The notes below the pieces were generated by a model. That model saw only the letters and a program-made list of their open reading frames with translations, had not been told where the DNA came from and did not search any database. 6,285 nt of DNA from Candidatus Cloacimonadota bacterium. GTDB lineage: Bacteria; Cloacimonadota; Cloacimonadia; Cloacimonadales; Cloacimonadaceae. Below are positions 1 through 5,326 of the stretch, piece by piece (positions within the stretch are counted from its first letter, which is position 1; every line of letters begins with the position of its first letter). Location: NCBI GenBank assembly GCA_023230025.1, contig JALNYD010000170.1, forward strand, positions 1 through 6,285. Reading direction: 5' to 3'. The position numbers and the translations under genes were made by a program.

Positions 1-1341
1 GCCTCTTTCCCAACTATCAGGTTGCCAGTGCGCAAGAAATCCAACTACTATCAGTAGGGCAGGAATGCGATATTCCTGCAACCAAGCTGGTAACAGGGCT
101 GCATTAAAGGCCGTAAAGATACGCTGGATGATGAGCCATGCTGTATCAAAGCTGCGGGCACGGAAGAATATCCAGGTGAAACACACGAAGTGGAAGGTTA
201 GAATTGTGCTGATCCAACGGATTAACCAGTGTTCAGCTAGTTTCAATCGAAGCCAAAACTTATCCAGTACCAGCGCCAAACCATGCAGTGCTCCCCAAAA
301 TACGAAGTTCCAGCTAGCTCCATGCCAAAGCCCACCTAAGAGCATCGTGAGCATTAGATTCAAGTGCTGTCTCAGCTTGCCTTTACGGTTACCTCCCAGA
401 GGGATGTAGAGATAGTCTCTCAGCCAGGTAGAAAGTGATATATGCCAGCGTCGCCAGAAATCGGTGATGTTATGTGCTTTATAGGGGCTATTGAAGTTGA
501 TGGGAAGCTGAAACCCCAACAGAGCGGCAATGCCGATGGCAATATCCGAGTAACCGCTGAAGTCGCAATAGATTTGTAGTGCATAAGCATACACTCCCAG
601 CAGGTTTTCCAGTCCAGAAAACAGGGCAGGACTCTCAAACACCCGATCCACAAAGTTGATCGAGAGATAATCCGCAATCACGCCCTTCTTCAAGAGCCCG
701 GCAAAGATCAATACCAGAGCCTTGGCAATTGTCTCTTGATCAAGCTCCAGCTTCTTGTTGATCTGGGGAATAAAGTAACTGGCGCGCACAATCGGCCCTG
801 CAACCAACTGCGGGAAGAAGGACACGAAGAAGGCAAAATCCTTGAAGCTATGGATGGGCTCCAGCCTGCGGTAAAAGATATCCAGGGTATAACTCCAGGT
901 TTGAAAAGTGAAGAAACTGATCCCAACCGGGAGGAATATATCCAGATTACCGATGCTGCTGCCGCTCAATTGATTGATGGTATCAATTGCGAAATTGGTA
1001 TATTTGTAGTAGCCCAGAGTACCCAGATTCCACAGTAAGCTGAAGAACAGCAACAACCTGCGCCTTCCCCTTTCCGGACTTCGATGAATCAAAGCTCCAA
1101 CCCTGTAATTCAGATACGCTGTTACGATCAGCAGGATCACAAAGCTGCCGCTCGTCTTGTAATAGAAATACAGCGATGCAAGTAGCAGATACCAGGTGCG
1201 GATTTTCACCTGTTTGACCAGGAAAGGATAGAGCAAAAGAAGTGCAATAAAGAAGAAAAGAAAGAAGCTGCTGTTGAATAGCAGGGGATTTTTGGGGTCG
1301 TAGAGCAGAGAGCCAAGGATACTGCTTAGATTCGTCATCAT
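1..1341 (-). CDS. MBOAT-family membrane O-acyltransferase (AlgI/PatA-like), C-terminus cut by window edge
   Basis: This is an open frame of 447 codons with no stop before the left edge, so the end of the protein is missing. AlgI-type proteins are usually about 470-500 residues, so probably only a few dozen residues are lost. The family takes acetyl groups from a cytoplasmic donor and passes them across the inner membrane for O-acetylation of polysaccharide or peptidoglycan. Visible family hallmarks are FFPQLVAGPIVR (175-186), DFWRRWHISLSTWLRDYLY (294-312) followed by IPLGG, and GGLWHGASWNFVFWGALHG (336-354), where H340 corresponds to the invariant MBOAT histidine. Many hydrophobic stretches are present (for example 23-42, 50-75, 96-110, 206-216, 246-276, 328-358, 376-392), as expected for a polytopic protein. 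The ATG overlaps the TGA of the upstream SGNH gene as ATGA, and a GGGA sits 6 nt upstream. A second ATG follows directly and could also serve. The two preceding SGNH genes make an extracytoplasmic acetylation system very likely; the acceptor glycan cannot be told from sequence. Confidence 0.93.
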   Translation of the reverse strand, partial: MMTNLSSILGSLLYDPKNPLLFNSSFFLFFFIALLLLYPFLVKQVKIRTWYLLLASLYFYYKTSGSFVILLIVTAYLNYRVGALIHRSPERGRRRLLLFFSLLWNLGTLGYYKYTNFAIDTINQLSGSSIGNLDIFLPVGISFFTFQTWSYTLDIFYRRLEPIHSFKDFAFFVSFFPQLVAGPIVRASYFIPQINKKLELDQETIAKALVLIFAGLLKKGVIADYLSINFVDRVFESPALFSGLENLLGVYAYALQIYCDFSGYSDIAIGIAALLGFQLPINFNSPYKAHNITDFWRRWHISLSTWLRDYLYIPLGGNRKGKLRQHLNLMLTMLLGGLWHGASWNFVFWGALHGLALVLDKFWLRLKLAEHWLIRWISTILTFHFVCFTWIFFRARSFDTAWLIIQRIFTAFNAALLPAWLQEYRIPALLIVVGFLAHWQPDSWERG

Positions 1342-2627
1342 TTGATTTCCCGCACTTCGCTATAGCGTTTGTAGCCCTTGATGAAAGCTTGATACAAGAG
1401 ATGTCCCTGCAGCATATATCCCTTGGGAGTATAGTGTAACAAGTCCCTGGCAGCCATATTGTGATTGCGCCATTTGGAGACGCTGTTCTTTCCTCCCATC
1501 ACTTCAGAGAGATCCCACCAGGCATGTCCATGGACCTTGGCATAATCGGTGATTTCCTTCTCAAGCTTGGCCAGATCAGCGTTTTGTTTGCCTCTTTTGT
1601 AGGAATCCGGAGGCAGGGTAAAGAGGATGGCGCTTTGAGGATTTGCCGATTCCAATCCCTGCATAAAGCTCTGGATATTAGCACGTGCCACTTCTGCCCG
1701 ATAATTGCCCTGAGCATCGTTTGTTCCCAGAGATACGATGATCAGATCAGGTTGCAGCATCGCTATCTGGCGATACAATTCGTCCTGATCCTTCAGAGTA
1801 TAGAATCCCGCTCCATTGATGCCCATGGAATGATACAGAATGCCGCCTTCACTACGTTCCAGAGAAACACCATACAGGGCTTTGAAGCTGCTTCCCAAGT
1901 TGATCTGGCATTCATGGGCATACTCCGGAAGTCTTAGATAATGGGCAGAATACGCGCCATGATCCTCAATCCGTTGCCTTTGAGCCCAGAGATTATCCGA
2001 AGCTTTAAGGCTGGCCAGGCTATCGGCAAAGACCAGTGCCTCGTTGAAACGTGAATCGATATTGTAGAAATTATTCGTTTTGATGTCCAGCCCTGTGCTA
2101 CCATCTAGTAATAGAGAATAGCCGCCAAAGCTTCGGGGACTGTCTGACTTCTGATAACTTCCAGACAGGCTAAAACGGTAGTCATCCGGTTGATTGGTAC
2201 GCACAGCTTTCAGGGGGAAGATCAAGCCTCTACCGGCATTACCATAATACTTTTGCAGAGAACTGCGGGCGGTTCCGCTGAAGTATCCGCTTTGGATATG
2301 GGAATCCCCGATTTGATAGACTACAACCCTATCCCTGCGGGCATTGCGCAGCTCCAGAAGCTTACGGTAAAACTCCTGCATGCCCTTATCATCATTTTGG
2401 AATTTGTTTTTGCCAGGATGGATGAACTTATAGCTCTTCAAATAGCTATCGCTATCCAGCAGAAGATAGTAACTCTGGATGAACTCCTCCAGGGTATCAA
2501 GATCCTGAGGATATTCGTCTTCCAACAAGAGTTGTGGGAGTTCTTCAGCTTCCGATCCTGACATGGACAAACTCAGCATCAAGCCAATGCTTAACGCAAT
2601 GATCAGCAGCACCTTGCGGTAGATCAA
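1338..2627 (-). CDS. Secreted SGNH/GDSL hydrolase-fold protein B, probable surface O-acetyltransferase or esterase
   Basis: With the start chosen here the protein has 429 residues. The N-terminus (MIYRKVLLIIALSIGLMLS) has a basic head and a hydrophobic core, as in a signal peptide or membrane anchor, so the rest should lie in the periplasm or outside. SGNH blocks are complete: block I IGDSH (106-110, nucleophile S109), a block II-like MGINGAGFY (268-276), block III SLGTND (299-304) and block V ARDLLHYTPKGY (393-404, D395 and H398). This is the usual Ser-Asp-His layout plus Gly/Asn oxyanion-hole residues. I start it at a TTG that shares TTGA with the stop of the upstream gene. The frame is also open further upstream to a TTG near 2669, but that start would put a poor leader (GGQALAKLSHGG) before the hydrophobic core. 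The gene lies between its likely paralog and an MBOAT gene and overlaps both by 4 nt. By analogy with AlgJ/AlgX or PatB it may place or remove acetyl groups on an envelope glycan. The substrate is unknown and a plain esterase is possible. Confidence 0.87.
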   Translation of the reverse strand: MIYRKVLLIIALSIGLMLSLSMSGSEAEELPQLLLEDEYPQDLDTLEEFIQSYYLLLDSDSYLKSYKFIHPGKNKFQNDDKGMQEFYRKLLELRNARRDRVVVYQIGDSHIQSGYFSGTARSSLQKYYGNAGRGLIFPLKAVRTNQPDDYRFSLSGSYQKSDSPRSFGGYSLLLDGSTGLDIKTNNFYNIDSRFNEALVFADSLASLKASDNLWAQRQRIEDHGAYSAHYLRLPEYAHECQINLGSSFKALYGVSLERSEGGILYHSMGINGAGFYTLKDQDELYRQIAMLQPDLIIVSLGTNDAQGNYRAEVARANIQSFMQGLESANPQSAILFTLPPDSYKRGKQNADLAKLEKEITDYAKVHGHAWWDLSEVMGGKNSVSKWRNHNMAARDLLHYTPKGYMLQGHLLYQAFIKGYKRYSEVREIK

Positions 2628-4066
2628 GCATCCCCCGTGAGAAAGCTTAGCAAGAGCTTGGCCACCCAATCTGCTCCACGACGATTAAAATGCGTATAAT
2701 CGCTGCTGGCCAGAGGTGGTTTCTGTTGCACCAGTCCCTGCATGGAGTTGTAGCCTCCCATGGCTTCAAACAGATTGAAGAAAGCAGAATCCGTCTCTCG
2801 GGCGAGTTCAGCTTGAGTCTTGACCAGGATTGGGATATCCGGAGAAGTCTTGTAACTCCCTCCATCCTTGATGCTGCGATCATGGGCACTTACGATCAAT
2901 ACTGGGACCTTTGGCATGGACTTGTGGATGTGTTCCACGGTGCGAATCATGGCATTCTTATAATTACTATAATCCCGGTTTGCAGGGTTTGACACGTTCT
3001 CACCGTATTGCAATACGATCAGATCATACTTCAGATAGCTCTGGAAATCTCTCAGCACATTTTCATGAATGCGGCTGAAATACATTCCAGAATATCCCCG
3101 GATCGGGAAGTTATCAACATACACACCTTTCGGAGCATCAAAGGAGACACCATAGACATGGATGGGATCATCTCGTAAAAACTCCAGCCTCACGCTCTTA
3201 ACCGGACTGCCAGGGCTGATATCCAGCACTTGCACTCCCTGCCGGGAAGACAGGTGATAGCTTTGACTGGCCGAGGATTCATAGCTTACGTATACTTTGG
3301 AGCTGTCGCTGGCATTGCTGTAAAACAGCCTGATATTGGCAAAAGAGCCTGCTCCTCCGCTAATATCCACTGCTTTATATTCCACCCAGGCATTGTGATC
3401 CACATAATGGCGCTGAGTGCTGGGCTTAACCTCTGTACTATCCGCAACCAATTCCGTTAGCAGACTATCTGCAATGGCAAGAGTATCGGCTTTTTCCACC
3501 TTTGTGGTCACGCTGTAATATGGCCTGGGAATAAAGGTGTAGCCAGTGATTCCCAGGGAGAGATTTTTGTTTACCGGGCTCATAAAGGAGATGCTCTCCC
3601 AGTTTTTGGAAAAACTGTGCCGAATCGTCTGCCGAAAGCCAGAAACAATCGAAGTAATTGGCATCATTCCCACTCCAGTTCCTCCATAAACCTTCTGGAA
3701 CTCATAGCGGAGCGGAGCGGTAATCAAGTCACCCTCGATCGTTGAATCGCTGAAATAGGCTATGCGCAGCTTTCTGGATCTAGCTCCCAATTGATTTTCA
3801 ACTAATCCTGTCTGACCAGACAACACCGGCAGGCTTCCCAAACGCATCAAAAAAGGATCCAAAGCAGAGGGTATATGCTCTATTGTTTCAATTGCTACAT
3901 TCAGACTATCTTCCTGGCTTCTGGACTCAAAGAGTTTGGAAAACCAGTGCATCTTCCGGATGGGGAAGACGTCGTTTTCCCATTGGGGAATGATCATTGC
4001 GATCAAGCCTACCAGAATCGCTGCCAGACTCAGGATCAGTAAGGGACGAAAAAAATCTCTATTCAT
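2624..4066 (-). CDS. Membrane-anchored SGNH-fold protein A with drifted catalytic blocks, first gene of the acetylation operon
   Basis: The protein has 480 residues. A hydrophobic segment at 8-27 (PLLILSLAAILVGLIAMIIP) after a short positive head looks like an uncleaved anchor or signal peptide, leaving the rest outside the inner membrane. The SGNH blocks are recognisable but altered: AYFSDSTIEGDLIT (103-116) has SDS in place of GDS with likely nucleophile S108; PIRGYSGMYF (321-330) matches block II; LQYGENVSN (352-360) has GEN in place of GxND; and SDYTHFNRRGADW (455-467) keeps D456 and H459. The Ser/Asp/His set and the oxyanion-hole Gly and Asn are therefore still there. The middle part (about 180-310) is beta-rich in appearance and could be a carbohydrate-binding insert, which is inference. 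Several segments line up with the next gene: YEFQKVYGGTGVGMMPI with LQKYYGNAGRGLIFP, and FEAMGGYNS with SEVMGGKNS, so the two look like diverged paralogs. The start is ATG; its ribosome binding site is poor. The role is probably acetyl transfer to a surface glycan or an accessory to that reaction. Confidence 0.88.
   Translation of the reverse strand: MNRDFFRPLLILSLAAILVGLIAMIIPQWENDVFPIRKMHWFSKLFESRSQEDSLNVAIETIEHIPSALDPFLMRLGSLPVLSGQTGLVENQLGARSRKLRIAYFSDSTIEGDLITAPLRYEFQKVYGGTGVGMMPITSIVSGFRQTIRHSFSKNWESISFMSPVNKNLSLGITGYTFIPRPYYSVTTKVEKADTLAIADSLLTELVADSTEVKPSTQRHYVDHNAWVEYKAVDISGGAGSFANIRLFYSNASDSSKVYVSYESSASQSYHLSSRQGVQVLDISPGSPVKSVRLEFLRDDPIHVYGVSFDAPKGVYVDNFPIRGYSGMYFSRIHENVLRDFQSYLKYDLIVLQYGENVSNPANRDYSNYKNAMIRTVEHIHKSMPKVPVLIVSAHDRSIKDGGSYKTSPDIPILVKTQAELARETDSAFFNLFEAMGGYNSMQGLVQQKPPLASSDYTHFNRRGADWVAKLLLSFLTGDA
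2631..2636 (-). promoter_or_regulatory. Possible G-rich ribosome binding site for SGNH gene B
   Basis: On the minus strand GGGGGA precedes the TTG start at 2627 by 3 nt. GGGGG can pair with the anti-Shine-Dalgarno CCUCC through one G-U wobble. The spacing is short, so this is weak evidence by itself. Together with the TTGA overlap it suggests the second gene is translated by coupling to the first. Confidence 0.4.
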
Positions 4067-4144
4067 TTTCTTGCAAAGTGCCTATCTCATTTATTCTCTT
4101 TAGGATAAACTGGTGTTTTCCAGAAAAATATCCAATTTAGCTCC

Positions 4145-4171
4145 ACAATATCAGTATGCCAGTTCTGTCAA
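4145..4171 (-). promoter_or_regulatory. Possible promoter of the SGNH-SGNH-MBOAT operon
   Basis: On the minus strand there is an exact TTGACA (4171-4166), then 15 nt, then TATTGT (4150-4145), a 4/6 match to the -10 consensus. Transcription would start about 70 nt before the ATG of SGNH gene A. The 15-nt spacer is shorter than the ideal 17 and the group's sigma-factor preferences are unknown (Bacteroidota, for example, use a different consensus), so this is tentative. Confidence 0.27.
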
Positions 4172-4183
4172 TCTTAATTGCTT

Positions 4184-4269
4184 GCCCATTAGTTGTCCTC
4201 ACGATGTGGTTACCTTGCCGTTACTAAAGTGACCACATCCTAACGGCATCGTGACGACAACCCATGGGC
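4184..4269. repeat. Compound inverted repeat with interleaved inner arms (pseudoknot-compatible)
   Basis: The outer arms 4184-4206 and 4247-4269 pair over 20 of 23 positions: GCCCAT with ATGGGC, GTTGTC with GACAAC, TCACGATG with CATCGTGA, separated by a 2-nt and a 1-nt mismatch. Inside are two further complementary pairs. B is GATGTGGTTAC (4203-4213) with GTGACCACATC (4229-4239), 11 pairs including one wobble. C is TGCCGTTA (4216-4223) with TAACGGCA (4241-4248), 8 perfect pairs. Their order is B, C, B', C', so they cross rather than nest. The ends of helix A overlap B and C' by a few bases, so these parts compete. It may be a structured RNA, a protein-binding DNA element, or a member of a dispersed palindromic repeat family. 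Nothing in the window shows which. Confidence 0.8.
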
Positions 4270-4425
4270 TGCAGGGCTGTTATGCACTGTTACAAAACAA
4301 TATGCAAGGATTCTACAGTATAATCTTTTGCCTCAGGTTGTTAAAAAACAATTTGGTAATCTGACTCAGGCGCGATGATTCCTGGCAATTGTGGTTGAGT
4401 CACATGAATGAAGCACACAGAGCTT

Positions 4426-5163
4426 CTACCTTTTGACAAACAGATGGTGGCAAAGGATCCCGGCGGAGATTGCCACATTCAGAGATTCCATGGCTGAGCT
4501 CATTTCAATGCTCAGTCCCGGAATCCCTTCCTGTTTGAGGGATTCACTGATGCCGTGGGCTTCACTGCCCAGGATAAAGATGTTGGCTGTTTTGCCAGGC
4601 TGAAAGGAGCTCAAGACAATGTCACCATGCATGTCCAGATAGTATTTCTGTGCATCCATCGCGATAAGCTGCTGATAATCACAGATGGCAAAAGGAATGT
4701 GATACACAGCTCCCAAAGAGGCACGAATTACTTTGGGGCTTCCGACATCGCAACAATCATCACTTAGCAATATCTGATCAATCCCGAAGGCTGTAGCAAG
4801 ACGAAATATCGTTCCCAAGTTGCCTGGATCACTGACTCCATCGAGATACAAGGCTGTTCTGAAGCTGATCCGGGAAGGTGCAGGAAGGTCAAACAGCGCA
4901 GCTATTCCAGGGGGATGTTCGCTGTCGCAAAGCCGTTTCAGTTCTGCGCTCGAGATGCTAAATACTTCAGTTGCCGGGATATATGTCTTGTCCTTTTCGT
5001 CACTGATATACAGCTCGCGGGCTTGGATTCCATATTCGGCTAACTGGCTAAGCAAGCGTTTGCCCTCTAGTATTACCAAATGAGTTTGCTGACGGAATTT
5101 CTTCTGCCTCAGCTTTAGCAGTGCAGATATTTTTGCTTTGGATAGTGCTGGTATAATATGCAT
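4426..5163 (-). CDS. SpoU/TrmH-family RNA 2'-O-ribose methyltransferase
   Basis: The product is a 245-residue cytoplasmic enzyme expected to methylate a ribose 2'-OH in tRNA or rRNA using S-adenosylmethionine bound in a trefoil-knot fold. All three SPOUT motifs are visible. Motif 1 is DGVSDPGNLGTIFRLATAFG (108-127) with the key N115 and R121; motif 2 is FILGSEAHGIS (196-206); motif 3 is LSIEMSSAMESLNVAISAG (217-235) with the ESLNV signature. SPKVIRASLGAVYHIPF (142-158) is also typical. The N-terminus (SKAKISALLKLRQKKFR, then LVILEGKRLL) resembles the substrate-binding domain of the RlmB/TsnR-like branch, and the length fits. The exact target nucleotide cannot be assigned. I start it at ATG 5163 because this fits the family N-terminus and has AAGGGA 6 nt upstream. 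A GTG at 5196 in the same frame would add 11 residues and touch a DnaA box, which is less likely. The gene appears to stand alone, flanked by 163 bp and 359 bp of non-coding DNA. Confidence 0.94.
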   Translation of the reverse strand: MHIIPALSKAKISALLKLRQKKFRQQTHLVILEGKRLLSQLAEYGIQARELYISDEKDKTYIPATEVFSISSAELKRLCDSEHPPGIAALFDLPAPSRISFRTALYLDGVSDPGNLGTIFRLATAFGIDQILLSDDCCDVGSPKVIRASLGAVYHIPFAICDYQQLIAMDAQKYYLDMHGDIVLSSFQPGKTANIFILGSEAHGISESLKQEGIPGLSIEMSSAMESLNVAISAGILCHHLFVKR

Positions 5164-5169
5164 CCTTAG

Positions 5170-5175
5170 TCCCTT
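5170..5175 (-). promoter_or_regulatory. Ribosome binding site of the methyltransferase gene
   Basis: AAGGGA on the minus strand lies 6 nt before the ATG at 5163. It supports this start over the in-frame GTG at 5196. Confidence 0.55.
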
Positions 5176-5196
5176 GATTTTCAGTTTAATAGGCAC

Positions 5197-5220
5197 TTAT
5201 CCACATAGGGCTGTGGATAA
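5197..5220. promoter_or_regulatory. Inverted pair of exact DnaA boxes
   Basis: TTATCCACA (5197-5205) faces TGTGGATAA (5212-5220) across a 6-nt spacer, TAGGGC. The pair is also a perfect 9-bp stem, but no T-run follows on either strand, so a terminator reading is poor. Confidence 0.7.
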
Positions 5221-5284
5221 ATGGAATCTGGTAAGCAATTGGAAATGAATAAGATAAGGACTTGATGAGCAGGATGGAGAATAC

Positions 5285-5304
5285 TTATGCACAACTTATC
5301 CACA
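5285..5304 (+). promoter_or_regulatory. Tandem DnaA boxes spaced about one helical turn
   Basis: TTATGCACA (5285-5293) and TTATCCACA (5296-5304) point the same way with start points 11 bp apart. They would therefore lie on nearly the same DNA face, which suits cooperative binding. Confidence 0.6.
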
Positions 5305-5326
5305 TCGTATCTAAGTGCCTGATTCG

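Larger units (their letters stand above)
4067..4425. other. 359-bp intergenic region between the methyltransferase gene and the SGNH/MBOAT operon
   Basis: No convincing reading frame, tRNA or rRNA was seen on either strand. The region holds a large interleaved inverted repeat (4184-4269) and a TTGACA on the minus strand that may be a promoter for the operon to the left. It also has short direct copies of GGGCTG next to the right arm of the inverted repeat (4266-4271 and 4274-4279). No clear rho-independent terminator was found after the methyltransferase gene; the candidate hairpins are too short or lack a T-run. Confidence 0.7.
5197..5304. promoter_or_regulatory. Cluster of four DnaA-box sequences
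   Basis: Three exact copies of the 9-mer TTATCCACA (the strongest E. coli DnaA box) occur in 108 bp: 5197-5205 (+), 5212-5220 (-) and 5296-5304 (+). TTATGCACA at 5285-5293 (+) fits the looser TTWTNCACA consensus. One exact 9-mer is expected about once per 130 kb of double-stranded random sequence, so three in one gap is not chance. DnaA boxes mark replication origins, DnaA-titrating sites and DnaA-regulated promoters. No dnaA, dnaN, rpmH or gidA is in view, and genes on both sides point the same way, so I do not claim this is the chromosomal origin. Control of the methyltransferase gene just downstream is another option. Confidence 0.75.
5191..5320. repeat. 9-bp inverted repeat bounding the DnaA-box region
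   Basis: AGGCACTTA at 5191-5199 is the exact reverse complement of TAAGTGCCT at 5312-5320. The left copy shares its last three bases with the first DnaA box. The pair encloses all four boxes and almost fills the gap between the two genes. It may be functional symmetry or chance. Confidence 0.5.

Noticed and set aside
420..1038. Short frames on both strands within the left 1.3 kb
   Set aside because: They overlap a 447-codon uninterrupted MBOAT frame with strong family motifs, so they are shadows.
1358..1367. Perfect palindrome CGCTATAGCG
   Set aside because: It lies within the coding end of SGNH gene B, has no partner elsewhere, and is short enough to be chance.
4071..4097. Plus-strand TTGCAA-N15-TATTCT as a promoter for an RNA through the inverted repeat
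   Set aside because: The match is weak and the spacing short; kept only as a thought, not a feature.
4110..4123. CTGG-TGTTTT-CCAG hairpin followed by an A/T-rich run
   Set aside because: The stem is only 4 bp and neither orientation gives a stable stem plus T-run in the right place after a gene.
4319..4324. TATAAT on the plus strand in the 359-bp gap
   Set aside because: The only -35-like hexamer upstream (TTACAA, 4290-4295) is 23 nt away, and no plus-strand gene follows.
4326..4345. TTGTT...AACAA AT-only hairpin near 4340 as a terminator for the methyltransferase gene
   Set aside because: The stem has 5 bp and is mostly A-T, too weak for a rho-independent terminator.
4405..4425. GAAGC...GCTTC hairpin just after the methyltransferase stop
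   Set aside because: It has a 5-bp stem and a 7-nt loop with no following T-run on the minus strand.
5197..5304. Calling the DnaA-box cluster the chromosomal oriC
   Set aside because: No dnaA/dnaN/gidA context, no gene-strand switch across the site, and no obvious AT-rich unwinding region; kept as a candidate only.
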